Positions 11,341-24,909 of a DNA stretch of 64,000 nucleotides are shown here, piece by piece. The first letter of the stretch is position 1, and every line of letters begins with the position of its first letter. A program made the translations under genes and the position numbers. The stretch lies in the NCBI GenBank assembly GCA_907163375.1, contig CAJQUW010012492.1:21421-85420 (forward strand), in the 5' to 3' direction. The DNA comes from Prostheceraeus crozeri. Lineage: Eukaryota > Platyhelminthes > Polycladida > Euryleptidae. The notes under the pieces are model-generated. The model was not told the origin of the DNA, ran no database searches, and was given only the letters and a program-made list of their open reading frames with translations.

Positions 11341-11990
11341 AATAATGTTTTTCTGGTTCTACTGCTTCAGTGTACGTCCGATGATCCGTGCGGCTGAAAT
11401 GGAGGATGCTGTGATAATGACTTGAGCTTTGCATCAGACAGGCCTCTTACTTGCGATGTTCTAATGAAAGCTCATGCACCCATTAGATTCAAATTTCTGT
11501 TGCAAACAATTAGTTTAGAGACAATCACAATTAAGAAGCAACGCAACGATTCCAACTGTAAATTCTCTGCAGATAGCTGACATTGCTACCAACTAATAAC
11601 AAAGTGGAAATGATAAAAGACGACATGGGAAATGCTCAATAATTCCTCAACTCCATTAATATAATCATGTTTAATAGAATTAAATTAGTTTGGAACGAAG
11701 TTATGGCTCCACAAACATTTCTTCACGTTATTCCTGGTACGTTCCCCTATTTTCCTAATATCTGTGACTGCTCCTTTCTGCTTTAGCTGATTCACGTCTG
11801 ATTACCTTTCCAGGGCAGCATGTCAAGCAAGGAATAAGGATTTCCCCACATCCTTAGGAAAAGGTCTGTGCCTGAGCCATGCGTTCAGATGATTCAAGAA
11901 ATGTTAAGACAAGTAATATGAGTAGCGCCTGCGTGAAGCTCCTCAATCTCGGATGCGGTATTAAGTGATTGCAGAATGCAGTCCGCCCTC
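11341..11990. other. Upstream flank of the secreted-protein exon
   Basis: No further exon is recognised. It presumably includes the 5' untranslated region and promoter of the minus-strand gene, but no convincing TATA or other element was identified. Confidence 0.4.
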
Positions 11991-11991
11991 C

Positions 11992-12371
11992 ACGTGCCTG
12001 CGTTAAAGCAGTGCCTTCCTGGCTAATTCACGCTCTGAACTGATGGTTCGGTGGCCTTGTGGTTAGAGGGTATGCCTGCACGTCCTCTAGCTCCAACGTC
12101 GCTGGTTCGAATCCACCCTCCACGTGTCTGCATTAAAGCAGTGCCTTCCTGGCTAATTCACGCTCTGAACTGATGGTTCGGTGGCCTTGTGGTTAGAGGG
12201 TATGCCTGCACGTCCTCTAGCTCCAACGTCGCTGGTTCGAATCCACCCTCCACGTGTCTGCATTAAAGCAGTGCCTTCCTGGCTAATTCACGCTCTCAAC
12301 AGATGGTTCGGTGGCCTTGTGGTTAGAGGGTATGCTTGCACGTCCTCTAGCTCCAACGTCGCTGGTTCAAA
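11992..12371 (+). repeat. Three tandem copies of a 130-bp tRNA-like unit
   Basis: The word GATGGTTCGGTGGCCTTGTG recurs at about 12042, 12172 and 12302, an exact 130-bp period. Each unit has an A-box-like TTGTGGTTAGAGG and a B-box-like GGTTCGAATCC, flanked by a common spacer (CTGCATTAAAGCAGTGCC). It is tRNA-derived, as is the 107-bp array, but a different family. The last copy diverges after the B box. Confidence 0.85.
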
Positions 12372-12870
12372 CCTACACACGACTGATGAGGCCCAATAGA
12401 TCGAAACATGTCTCCTGGTGGCTACATCTGTTGAGATTTGATAAATTCAAGAAATGTTATGAATCAAGGATGCAGTGTGATCAAAACACGTCTCAGTGGA
12501 TTCATACGAAGGTTCAGCCCCTTCCTCTTCATCCTTTCATTAGATGAAATATCAAAACCACAGAGAGACTGCGGAGAGGGACAGAACTTCTTATTGTTGT
12601 GGTGGTCAAGGAGGCCGTCAGGGGGCTCCGCACAGGTCCCAGGGAGCGATGTCAGTATGTGTGTGCAGGTGAAGAGGTGTTTTGGTGCGGTTAAGTTTTG
12701 CAAAGGGGGCAACGAAGTGAAGAGTGGACAGAGGGATTGATATTGTGTAAGTATTCTTTAAGAAGGGTGATTTGTTGGTGCGTAGTTTTGCCAGTGTTTT
12801 GCATGTCCGTCTGTCGAGTATTTGTTGTGATTTGTGAACTGTGGGGGTATTTCCTCTAATAAAGCGCCGC
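12372..12870. other. No gene seen
   Basis: Several overlapping frames of about 80-100 residues on both strands, none with recognisable motifs. Confidence 0.5.
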
Positions 12871-12871
12871 G

Positions 12872-13898
12872 GCAATAGATGGCGGCGTTTGTTAGAGGTA
12901 AGCGCATAATAGATGGAGGCGTTTGTTAGAGGTAAGCGCATCATAGATGGCGGCGTTTATTAGAGGTAAGCGCATAATAGATGGAGGCGTTTATTAGAGG
13001 TAAGCGCATAATGAAGGGCGGCGTTTATTAGAGGTAAGCGCATAATAGATGGCGGCGTTTGTTAGAGGTAAGCGCATAATAGATGGAGGCGTTTATTAGA
13101 GGTAAGCGCATCATAGATGGCGGCGTTTATTAGAGGTAAGCGCATAATAGATGGAGGCGTTTATTAGAGGTAAGCGCATAATGAAGGGCGGCGTTTATTA
13201 GAGGTAAGCGCATAATAGATGGCGGCGTTTGTTAGAGGAAAGCGCATAATAGATGGCGGCGTTTGTTAGAGGTAAGCGCATAATAGATGGCGGCGTTTGT
13301 TAGAGGTAAGCGCATAATAGATGGCGGCGTTTGTTAGAGGTAAACGCATAATAGATGGCGGCGTTTATTAGAGGTAAGCGCATAATAGATGGCGGCGTTT
13401 GTTAGAGGTAAGCGCATAATAGATGGCGGCGTTTGTTAGAGGTAAACGCATAATAGATGGCGGCGTTTATTAGAGGTAAGCGCATAATAGATGGCGGCGT
13501 TTATTAGAGGTAAGCGCATAATGGAGGGCGGCGTTTATTAGAGGTAAGCGCATAATAGAAGGCGGGGTTTATTAGAGGTAAGCGCATAATAGATGGCGGC
13601 GTTTATTAGAGGTAAGCGCATAATGGAGGGCGGCGTTTATTAGAGGTAAGCGCATAATAGATGGCGGCGTTTATTAGAGGTAAGCGCATAATAGATGGCG
13701 GCGTTTATTAGAGGTAAGCGCATCGTAGATGGCGGCGTTTATTAGAGGTAAGCGCATAATAGATGGAGGCGTTTGTTAGAGGTAAGCGCATAATAGATGG
13801 CGGCGTTTATTAGAGGTTAGCGCATAATAGATGGCGGCGTTTATTAGAGGTAAGCGCATAATAGATGGCGTCGTTTGTTAGAGGTAAGCGCATAATAG
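12872..13898. repeat. 34-bp minisatellite, about 30 copies, with higher-order structure
   Basis: The unit is close to AGATGGCGGCGTTTATTAGA then GGTAAGCGCATAAT. Because 34 is not a multiple of 3 it gives no long frame. In the first 340 bp, five variant units (GTT, GAGG, CATCAT, GAGG, GAAGGG types) form a 170-bp block that occurs twice (about 12876-13045 and 13046-13215). The array is richer in G+C than its surroundings. Confidence 0.95.
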
Positions 13899-16800
13899 AG
13901 TGCGATATAGCAACAGCCAAAGACAGAGCCCCTCTCCTGACTCTGACAGCTAGCATTAGGTAACAACTTGCAGGCTTTTAGTTGAGTGTTATGCTTTCAT
14001 TATATGACTGCATCACCAGGCAATATCATTATGCATTCCAGTGTCGTTTGATAACTAAGTCTTTGTTTTGTAACTCAATAGATAATATACAGCATGTACT
14101 ACAGCCACATGTCATTATTTTCTAGCTTTCCCGACACTGCTTTAAAGGCGTTAGTAGGTGCAACGCTGTCGAGATCCACGTCCTGCCGCGCACGTAAGGA
14201 AACCCTATTGGACAGTTGAGATAAGCTCACTTCTTGTTGAGAATTCCTTCAATGATTTAGGAACGTCCATGACTCGACTGTTAGTTCATTGCTAAATACA
14301 AGTATTTGCTTATCCACGAACCGGCACGTGGTTGAACTGGATATCCGTGCCGGTTCCTGCGCCCGGGTTCAATTGGGTTATGAATCAGAAATCTGGTCGT
14401 AGTAGGGAAGGTCAGGTGGGGGTCAGTAGCCAATATCTCGAAATGTTCGTGATTTTCCTCAGAAATCACAATGACAGCATTTTCTTTTTCAGGAGTAATG
14501 GAAGGAGATGAATATTTCGCTGACCAACTGCGGGTCGTCAATCTTACCAGCATCTTTTCTGATGTCTTGAAACATATGAAAGAGCTGATAAAGATGTAGG
14601 TTTGCCTTCTGCTGTGAATGGAGCAGACAGAACCTCATCGATGTTGCTTATTGACACGTTGTTGTGATCCACATGTCACCATTCACACTTGTCTTCCTCA
14701 ACATGGAAACCTGATGATCCTCCTCCCTCCGCCTACCTGTCTTCCACACCAACCGGCGGCTGTTGCAAGCAGCGACAGGCCAGGATATTCCAGTTGATGA
14801 ACAGTTATGTAATTATGGGTGGATTTTACCCGCGTTCTCAGATATTTCAGTCAATCAGATCACATGATCAATGCGTAGTGATGAATCACATTTCGGCCCA
14901 AATCACGCTCATCTGATGTGTGCTTAGGTATTCGATGATGTCAACAATGAAGTAGGTCGGACGTGGTTCACCTCATCTCAATTTCAATAGGAAACTCTGC
15001 CAGAGATAGAATTTTGGGAACTGATGGACAAGCAGTTTGAGTAAACAATTAGTAATCAATGACTTTGAAGGCCACTTATTTGAAAACTCCTAAAGGCTGC
15101 ACATTGCGTGATCTCGTACGCGATAAATTTCTATTCAGTTCCACTTTTATCCCATATTTCAATGGGAGAGGTTAGAGAGTCCCTGGTTCTAAGGAGCTGG
15201 ATAAATAAGGAATAAAATTGGAGTGAAGCACTTAACATCTCGATCTTTATTACGTGCTAGTTCATGAAGACGCCACACTCAAGGTTTTCATTTGACGTCT
15301 ACGGCGACCTGAATATCAAAATGATAGGTCAGCTTATTATTTCCTTTATTTTGTGTTCAAAATAGCCTCTGACTTAGTCACGTCACCTCAAATGAGATCT
15401 AGTCCTTTGGCGTAATATATAGGGATCAGATATGAAAACCGATATAAAATAATTATCTGTAATTAAGTTAATGTGCCGAATCCCTTGCCCTTTCTCAAGG
15501 CAGCTACTGTAATATTTCTACACATTTGTATATATTTTGTCATACAGATATCTTCTAGATTAATAAATCTCGCAGAAGCGTCGGCACAGTTCTGATTTTG
15601 TGATTTTATTGACATTTTCGTATCTTTGGCTTTCATACTTGAACATGGCCCTCCCGCCAACTGCCAAAACATGGACAAGGATCGTATTTTAGTTCATGAT
15701 ATGCCCGTAATCAACAGGAGTTGGACTTTCATACTGAATCGATTGAAAATATTGGAACTCAGTTGGAGTTACATTGATAATCTCAGAGCCGATGAAGATC
15801 TCGAGAGTGTATATTCAGGGAATTATATTTTTTCTGGTGACATTCATATCCTGGTGATTTTTCTCAATCTAGACATATGATTTGATTGTTGATAATACGA
15901 TGTCGCTCATATGCATACAACATAAATTCTTTGCACGATTTTAGTCGTTCCTTGTTTCGTACAGCGTTATACATCTTCCTCGTTTTCATATAAAGTATCT
16001 ACCGTAACTCATACTCAATTTGTACTCATTGGGTCACACTCCACTCCCGTTTTCTGAGCGACAGTTCCAAAATGGAGGAAAGCAATTCTCGTGCCTTGAT
16101 TTCGTGTGTGCGTATGAGTTGCGTCTTTATCCTGCACATTTGTACATATTGGGAAGATAAGATTTGTAATTATGTTGATGGCATTTACTACCAAGTAATT
16201 TGTCCCTTTTAGATTTGTGTGCTGAAATCTGAGTATAGAAATGGATTCTTCCAAACATTGTTAATTTTAGAAGATATCAGAGTGATATATTTCATGCTTT
16301 ATAGAATTTCGATCATTTTTGCTCGTCTGCAACAGGAGTTTTGTTACTGTACTTCACGGTGAAGTAGTAGAACGGTTTCATATTCATGTAGAAAACTTTT
16401 GAGAAATATATAAAGGTATTTCAAATACAGTTCCGTGTTTTGAATTATTTGAATAGTGAATGAAAGGACTGGGAGAGCGAATTGCAGTGACCATGGTTGG
16501 TATGTAGCCTACTTATTGCTGTCGACACTCTGCCAGCGATTATTTTGATAAATAATGTGAATAGAAGTCTCTAAGATCAAATGTATAGCGAAGTTTATAG
16601 TCATAGATCGTTACTAAAAGGCTGTGAAACATGTGAACGAATTTGCTCCATCGGCTGTATATTCAAATTGCATAATCATAAAATCCCTTTGACTTTTTGT
16701 GTTGTGTTGGGCATTTTGGACGCTCTACAAGGGCCCAGCTCACGCCTGTAGGACTGTAAACGCGAAGATATGTCCTCATTACTGCGCATGTATAGCGTGC

Positions 16801-18117
16801 TGCGTATGCAGCACATGTGTGCTAGATAATTTTCTTGCGCAACTCAGAATATCAAACTAAAGCCATCTTTTTTAAAAAAGTTGATTGAATAACATAGGCG
16901 ATGGCAAAAAGATTTTAATAGAAATAATGACAGGCTACTCGTTTCTTTGATACATTATTTTTTTAAGAAACATGGATTCAGTTGCAGGCATCGAATAGTA
17001 AAATGGGCCGTCACTGATAAAAACATTCTCAGCCAAAACTTCCTTGCAGAATTGAAATCAAAATTTTGGGTCGTTGCCCAGTGTGAAAGCCATGAGTCGG
17101 CACGATTTTTTTATTTCGAAATCTAATGCTTTTGAGTAAAGAAATCATGATATAACAAAGTAAATTATGTTCACAGTTGAATCTAGACAGTTTGTGATTG
17201 ATCTTTTATCAGTGCATAGATTTTTATTATGTTGGCAAAAGTTGGCATGCCAAGCTGGCGCATAAGTTGGCAACCGAAATTGGTCCCATTTCCCTCAGAG
17301 TTTGGCAACACAATTAATAGTTCTGCTTACTTCTGTGTTGTCGTTGGTTTGGCATTATATATTTTTGCCTCTTTATGGATTGCTTGCTATTGTATGTATG
17401 CAAATAAGGTGGAGAAGTAATGCATAATTCTTTCACCACATTCGAATAATTTTCAATTACGATTATGTGATGCATTGATTAAACTTTCTGAATAAATGAT
17501 TTGCATATCACCTAAGCCTACCGGAGTTCCGGTACTACTTTTAACAAGTGTATCAATTTGGCCTCTTCGGGTACCAGTTGGGCCCACTTCTTTATAAAGT
17601 GCTATCGATGTCAGTAATCGAATTAAGACACGACACGGTCAAAAAATTCGAAGGATCCAGGAAACGGAAGATACCAAGTTAAACAACCACCCTAGTACTA
17701 GTATAGAGAATCCTGTAAAATTAGGTAATTAAAAGTCATGAACGAATGAATACAAATTAATATACTAACTACACTGACTGATAAACGTTTAACAGCAGCC
17801 GTCAGTCTCTGACCATGTCCCTCAGTTTTATTCGCTGCTCCGCCTTCGGATGATGTGATGTAGCATATTACACTTTATAGTGGAAAATGCAGGCTAATCC
17901 TGACATTGCGGTGAGCTAAATTTTTCGTATTATTCTAAAAATTGTGGTCGTATTATCGAAATCAAGTAGGCCTTCCATCAAGTCACAAGTTATCCATTTA
18001 GATCAGAAGGCAGGTATTGGAACAATATAAGTAGGGCTAGTGATGAAAATTTTCCGGAAAATTTTGAATCAAAATTTTCCATGGAAAATATTGGAAATTT
18101 TGGAAAAAATCGGAAAA
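13899..18117. other. Gene-poor stretch
   Basis: No gene is recognised in 4.2 kb; the frames are below 100 residues and without motifs. At about 17076 the sequence CCCAGTGTGAAAGCC followed by GAGTCGGCACG resembles the end of a CMC/CACTA-type transposon and is related to the one ending near 48476; no partner end was found. Confidence 0.5.
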
Positions 18118-19115
18118 TACCCTGTGGGAAAAAATAGTGCTACTGACAGACAACCGACTTCATTGCGACGTTGGTCAAGGTTGGCCACGAACTTTTCAAG
18201 TCGTATTTTGGTCGGCCAGTGGCTGGCCAACCATAACGTCTGATTCGTGTCTTTTACGTGGCGGCCACAGTCGGCCATTGTGTTTCTGTATTTTTGTCGG
18301 CAGTCGTTCGCTATCGTTGTCAAAGTTCATTTTTAACTATCCAACTGTTGATATGTACTATATGCTAATTGACAAATCAAAATATATCGTTAGAATATCT
18401 TCGTGCGCATAATCAAATGATTCATCATTATTCTTTTATTGGTGGGTAAAAAAAGAAAGATGGAATCAGCAAAATCTTATTCATTACTTTAATGTGAATT
18501 AGTCTAAACTTACCTAAAATTGCCTGCTGTTAAAAAAGATGTATCTGTGTACACCAAATGAGTCGTAAAATTGAATGACGCATATATTATTTATTTTAAG
18601 GAGAATTGATTTATGAATTGATATTAATGTTAGAAGAAATAAATATTGTGAGATAATGACGGCAAAAAGTCAATTCCGAAGACTAACAACACGATTTAGA
18701 TTTGTTTGCAGAACATAGCATATAAAATCAGGAAATCCCATATTTGTTTAAATACTATAAAACATTGTTTGTTGAGTTAGGTATCATTTTTAAAATGTAG
18801 CATTTTTCCCCTTCATTTGGAGACATTTTGATATTCCAAAATATTTTTTATAAAATGTAGCATTCTGAGGAATGTATTCTTGATATTTGGTATTATGATA
18901 CATTCTATAATTACATAGTTAGTAATAGATAATAGAAACGTAAGTAATAGATAGAGGCATTCCTCTAAAGCCCATTCTTGAATCGTCTTTTACCCTGCTA
19001 CATTGTCATTGGTTATGAACTTCCAGAAAGAACCAATCAAAATGCATATTTTTAAAAGCGTATTTGTCAGAAACAATCTGCAAGGAATTAGTGTCCTCTC
19101 TGGTTTGAGTTTTGC

Positions 19116-20966
19116 TTGTATTACGATAATAAATTACTTTTGATGTCTTCTAGGAAGAGGAAAATACACTTTATGTCAATGGTTGATAATATAAGTCATG
19201 CCAATCTGCAAGATGAACAATATTATAATATATCTGGATTTGAAAATGTAAATGCAAGAGATAGGTCATTGTTCAGTGAATTTACTGAAGAAATAGAGGA
19301 TCAATCTTATAGTCTAGATATGGGCAGGTTCACACAAAGTTTAGAACAACTATTAGGACAGCGGATTATGCCAATAGTTCACGTGGTTTCGATAGAAGTA
19401 ATCATTGGATGAAAATTTTGCAAGTTGGGTTGAAAATTTATTTGGTATATCACAGTGTAATGAAGTAGTAAGTGACCCAGATCCTGTGAACAATGAACCA
19501 GACTCCCACATTGAATTGTTTGACCTGGAACAAGAACCGAATCGAAGTCTCAATGAAGAGTTAATATTTTTTTCCTTACTTTTGCATTATCCCGAAACGC
19601 CATGCAATGGCTTTTATCGATGCTAAGGCGACACGGGCTAGATGTCGCTTCATCACCATATTTGTTGTTTAAGTCTTTAAGACAATCTCATTCGAAGGAG
19701 TACCAAATGATCTCACAAGATACTGCGTGTATGTCGGTCATCGATAACATTCGTTTTTGTTTAGAACGCAATCTGATAGGTTCACGTGCTGAAATATTGC
19801 CAATCAAACTCGTCCTGAATATAGATGGCCTCCCGCTATTTTCAGGGTCGAGGTTAAGTCTTTGGCCAGTAACAATGGTGATAGAAAATGCAAGGAAAGT
19901 AATACCATTACCAGTCGCTGTATATTGTGGGTTCAGTAAGCCTAATTTGCAGGAGTTGATACAAAAATTGATAGAAGAATTGATGACACTTAAAAAGGGT
20001 GTTGACATTTTCGGTTCCTTCTGTAGATTGGAGCGTGTAATAGTGGTGGCAGATGCACCAGCTAGAGCAATGATACAATGTGTGAAATCTCACTCCGCTT
20101 TCAATGGGTGTTCTTTTTGTAGACAGAGAGGTTTTAGGCACCTAGACAGAGTTGTTTTCCCAGACTTACATTCTGAGTTACGAACAGAAAGTAATTATCA
20201 CGCATATTTGGAAAATAATCAAATATCATTATCTCCTTTATTTGAAGTTGTATCACCAGTGGATGGATTTCCCATTGATTACATGCACCTAGTGTGTTTG
20301 GGTATTGTCAAAAAAATTTTCAAGTGCTTATTTGATACTATCAAAGGAATCAGAGTTTCCGGCAAATTGTCGTTTAGCCAGAAGTCACTACTTTCTGAGG
20401 ATATTTGTAGATTCAACAAGAGTTTGCCATCAGAATTCAAGCGAAAATTGCGTCCATTGAGTGAACTAGCAAAGTATAAGGCAATTGAATATAGAATATT
20501 TACTCTTTATGCAGGTCCAATTTTGTTTAAAAAATATCTTAAGGAGGAATTTTACGCGAATTTTGTTCACCTTCATTTTGCAATTTACAGTCTTTGTTCA
20601 GACTCGTGCTCAGAGTTATTGTCTCATTCCATTTACTGTATTGAACAATTTCTCATTAGTGCAAAAGACATATATGGAGTTTGGATTATAACGTACAACT
20701 TCCATAACTTACTCCATCTCCCTTATTATTGCAGTCTATACGGCAAAGTCGACAACTTTTCATTTTTTCCGTTTGAAAATTTTTTGGGAATTCTAAAGCG
20801 TAGAATTAAAGCTTCGAGTAGAATTTTTCAGCAATCTGTGAATGTGTTATTCAATATCAGAGAAATTTTTACTGAGCTGTCATCGGACCGGGATGTTAAA
20901 TTTACAAATCATAAACCTGATAACTGTGCTGTTCTGAATGATGGCAGAGTCATTTTTAAAGCTTAA
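19116..20966 (+). pseudogene. CMC/EnSpm (Tnp2-like) transposase, frameshifted
   Basis: The main frame, 19602-20966 (454 residues), has the conserved blocks of animal EnSpm/CMC transposases: LNIDGLPLFSGSRLSLWP, a VVADAPARAMIQC block followed by the zinc-type CSFCRQRGF, then DYMHLVCLGIVKK, and the late FFPFENFLG block. The N-terminal part continues in two other frames (19116-19412 and 19405-19626). These overlap end to start, so about two frameshifts, near 19405 and 19605, separate one coding region; unspliced introns are less likely because there is no GT-AG pair. It would catalyse excision and insertion of this element and perhaps of related ones. Probably inactive. Confidence 0.75.
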
Positions 20967-22338
20967 GTATCAATAAAGTAAATTTACTAAAATATCCGGA
21001 AAATATTCAATATAAGCTTATCTAATATTTGATGATACAGTAAGAATTGGTTTCACCATGATGCTTAGATTAAAGAAATCACCTGTATATAGGCCTATAT
21101 GTAGGCCAATTCATGAAAGTTTAACTTTATTTCCATTTGCTTAATTTAGAAATTAAGCGTATTTCTATAATCGTTTCTTCAACGATATGTCATCTCATGA
21201 CTATAAGTGACTTCAAAATGCAGCCTATGATGGTAACCGTTCATTTCAAATGTGATAGACATTATTTCCTTAGAAGCCACTTCCAAATTTATCGATGAAG
21301 GGGTGTCTTCCTTTAGCAGTGTTTCGTAAAACATGAAAAAGGTCAAAAAGTAGCATTTTACAACAGGAAACATGATTACAATTTTGACTTTTAGATAATA
21401 AATTGATTTTCTGTGAGGCAAGAAATATTGCCAGGTAAGCAAAAAATGTCAAACATTTTTTACGACTGGCGTTAGGTGATGGATAAGACAAGTCTACTTG
21501 ATCATTTAAAGATTCACTGACAATATCTATATAGTTGTGTATGTATATGTGTGTAAAAATTTCAATCTATTTGCAGGATATGTTGCCGAATGTGGAAGCA
21601 GAGGGGTGAATAGAAGATGGTGGATTCAAGTGCTGAATTACATTAACTGGCAAAGTAAGTTATCTATAATGTATCAAAGTATTGTAGATCTGATAGTCTC
21701 TTATAGAAATAATCAATAGACTGATTACAAGTATTTATCATTTTCAATTTATCTAAAAAATCATTAATGGTTTGACAAGTGACCATGTATATGTCCGTGT
21801 CCATGAGTATTTATGAAATACTAAAATATGCTGAAACAATTCACTAAATTTTCATTGCCATACTTTTTTGTAATTTTGTACAAGATGCAGTCCCGGGTTA
21901 TGTCTCAATATCGTTTATTAATGACTTTTCTCGTTCATTGTAGACTAATTTTATTTCTTCTTCATCACAAGGAGTCACCGGTGGTCAATATCTGCCAATA
22001 ACCTGAGCCATGATTCTTTCATTCGGTAAGCCCACACATGTTTGTATCTACTTCAGCCTTATTAGGCTAATTTCGGAATATTCCATGCGTTGTTTTTCAG
22101 AACTTCGGTCATCTGTCGCAGCTCTTGAGGAGTGCTTTTGGTCAAAATTCACCTTATCAGGCAAGGCGAGGAAAGAGACTACTATTCTCTACATCATAAA
22201 GTGAGTTCTTATAAACTGCCGTTACGAGCCTCTGCCGGCTCAATGTTTATGTGACTTGATTAGTTGTTTTTTGCGCCGAAATATTGACGTCATATGTTGT
22301 TTTTTGCCTTCCTCGCATTGCCAACATCAGCATTGCGC

Positions 22339-22414
22339 GTCCTCATGTTTAATAGTTGGTTAGTGCGCCACCCTATAGTACTGAAGGTCAGAGGTTCGAA
22401 TCCTTCATAGGGCG
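22339..22414 (+). tRNA. tRNA-like sequence (probably tRNA-derived, not functional)
   Basis: A 76-base stretch with an A-box-like TAGTTGGTTAGTGCG, a B box GGTTCGAATCC and roughly complementary ends (CGTCCTC / TAGGGCG). The D stem and anticodon stem are poor, so it is more likely a tRNA-derived repeat or decayed tRNA than a working gene. It lies inside the CMC-like transposon, downstream of the transposase. Confidence 0.4.
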
Positions 22415-22742
22415 TCAATTTTTCGGCCTTTGTTGCATTTCATGTTTGTAAATTGCCACTGCCCCCGAATGTTTTGGTTCTAGTAGCATTGAGTTATTCA
22501 GCTGCTAGTTCTTGGAACATTTCGTAGCAGAATGACGATGATCAGCAACTACAATTACGTACATTTATATGCTAATATATGCATTTTTGATGGCCGACCA
22601 ATTTTCAAAAAATCCTTATATGGCCGGCTTCAGACCGACCGTCGCATTTTTGTCGGCCACCCGCGACATGGCCAACCATAATCCGACACGTCGGCCGACT
22701 TTATATCGACCACTAACCGACGCAGTTTTTTCCCACAGGGTA

Positions 22743-24903
22743 TTGGAAAATTTTGAAAGTTCTAATTTTTTGTGATAGGCCCTCTGCTTTGACCGCTTCT
22801 ACAGCCGAGGCAGCTACACACCAATAGCATGGGTCTAAAAGTGGTGATCTTGATCATCATTTTGATTAAACCGATTTTGAAAAATGAAAAAATTTGAATT
22901 TTTGCGACATAATTTTTACGTCTTCTATCACAGCCGATCGAGGCATGCATAGACACATCAATAGAATTGTTCCAAAATTCTTGATTTCATCATATCATTT
23001 CGATTAAAACAATCGTGGCAATACGAATCCCGTCCGCGGAGTTTTTAGCATTCCTTTGGCTTTGCCACCAGTGGCTTGTGGCAATCTGTTGGCATTTTTA
23101 ATATTATAACACAGACATCTTTGGGGACAACGTGAATTTTTTTCCTTTACGATAGGGGTATAATTTCATGCATTGTGAAAGATCTGGAGCAAAAAGAATG
23201 CACTTTATTTGGGAGCTTGTTTATGGCTTGAAAGTTAAGCTTTACTATGCAGCCTTGATTGCAATGATACAAATTCTCCATGTGTTAATGAACATGTGAA
23301 GCACATAGGCACACAGTCCAACACAGCATTATGCATGAGCGACCATATATTGGAAGAAGACTGTAAACTCGTGAGATATTTGGAAACTAAAGATATCTGT
23401 GATGAGTAGAAGAATATCTATATGATAGCTTCTAACTTCTGGGGTAATGTCCGATATCTTCGTGGAGGACAAACTACACATCTTCCATTTCTAGCTCAGA
23501 TGGTTCAGATAGTTCCAAATCGATTTCAGATCTGTGAATTTCAGACTTTTCCAGATGAATTGGAGATTCTCCAGTTGAATCTAAGATCCTTTCAAAGTTG
23601 AGTTTCTGACAAATATCTGAAATTCAATTAGAGAAATCTAGCTGAAATCCATTTAATATCCGATATTCAGTTGGAAAGATCTGAAATAGACATGGAGGGT
23701 GCAGTTGGTTCCAAAAGTTAACATGCAGGGATGATAGAGAAGTTTTCGGATTTAGAATGCTACATAGTCTTTTCAAACGACTGCAACAAGTCTCCAAAAC
23801 AAAGGCAAAAACGTCAATCACCAAAAACAAATCAAAATTTTCCATTGCATCACTAAGTAGGGCCTACTAGGATAAGTAAGTATCATATAAAGGACTATTT
23901 CTATACATAAATACGAATTCTGAGGATCATTTTTGTGCGTGAACATTTTGGAATATCAATTTAGGAAATTTATTAATTTGTAAATGAGAATTGTCATGAA
24001 TGAGTATGTAAAGACAAATTTTGAACTTTCATTTTTATTTCTTTTCTACCTCGTTCTTTCCTTCCTTCCTTAAAAAATGAGTAAAATCACCAAAATTAGG
24101 TCAAAACATGAAATTTAATCATTTTGTAGAGTCTCTCACACATAAAATGCTGAATCATGTGACTCACTTCAACTTTTATATCGAAGTTGATGTTCTGAAC
24201 TCAATCATGTTTCAAATTTCATGGCATTCTGATAAACAGTTTCTTTTCTGCAAAAGAAAATGTAGGAAAACTGTTAAGTGTTTCACAATCCATGGATGTT
24301 TCTTGAATTTTAGCATTGGATTGAAATGGATTCCAATGGGAATCCTTTAACTTTACCTTTAACCGAAAGCGACTGGCTGTGACACTCAAGAATTTGATTC
24401 AGCGTCTCAAGATCTACAACCATGCTTTAAGTCCTTTGTGCGCGAATTTAGGAAGAAAGTGTCAGTAGCTCCCGAACTACTTTAATAATCAATATTGATA
24501 ATTTGCCTTTCCTTGATGACTTAAAAGTCGATTAGTCAAGTATCACATCTTTTTGTATCATAGGCCTCCGTTAACGTTATAAAACCAGTCTCCAGGCAAT
24601 GAATTTACTGCATGGAAAGTTAGCAAGCATAGGCATGCCGAGAAATCATAATGAAGAATTTTTGACAATCTATGTGTAAGCTAATACATAGGCTAAGGCG
24701 TATTTCATTTTTTCATATTATTGTCATTCTATTATGCATTAATTAATTATTAAATACTTTTTTATATATATTATTTTGTTCTCGCATTAAAATACAACAA
24801 TTTTATTATATAGGCTATTAATTATTAATCATCATATCATTATAATTAATGATAAAACAACAAATGTATTGTGAATGATCAAAATTTACTTGAATTGTGA
24901 ACC
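22743..24903. other. No gene seen
   Basis: A+T-rich sequence. A locally repetitive tract of CAGATG/TCAGAT/GAAATC words lies at about 23490-23690. No coding motif. Confidence 0.55.
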
Positions 24904-24909
24904 ATAAAG
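24904..24909. repeat. Polinton target-site duplication, left
   Basis: ATAAAG, identical to the hexamer at 47411-47416. Six-base duplications are the rule for Polinton integration. Confidence 0.95.

Larger units (their letters stand above)
18120..22740 (+). mobile_element. CMC/EnSpm-like DNA transposon, 4.6 kb
   Basis: Both ends read CCCTGTGGGAAAAAA as a 15-bp terminal inverted repeat, with TA on either side (18118-18119 and 22741-22742) as target duplication. Subterminal regions are packed with GTCGGCC/GGCCGAC/TTGGCCAAC words in both orientations, the transposase-binding arrangement usual in CACTA-type elements. It carries one transposase gene (19116-20966). The short 2-bp duplication and CCC-start ends differ from plant CACTA elements but suit animal CMC types. 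It lies in GGAAAATT-rich DNA. Confidence 0.8.

Noticed and set aside
17229-17420. Small membrane protein frame with a hydrophobic C-terminal half
   Set aside because: 63 residues with no start context, homology or neighbour to support it; it lies in TTGGCA-rich repeat-like DNA.
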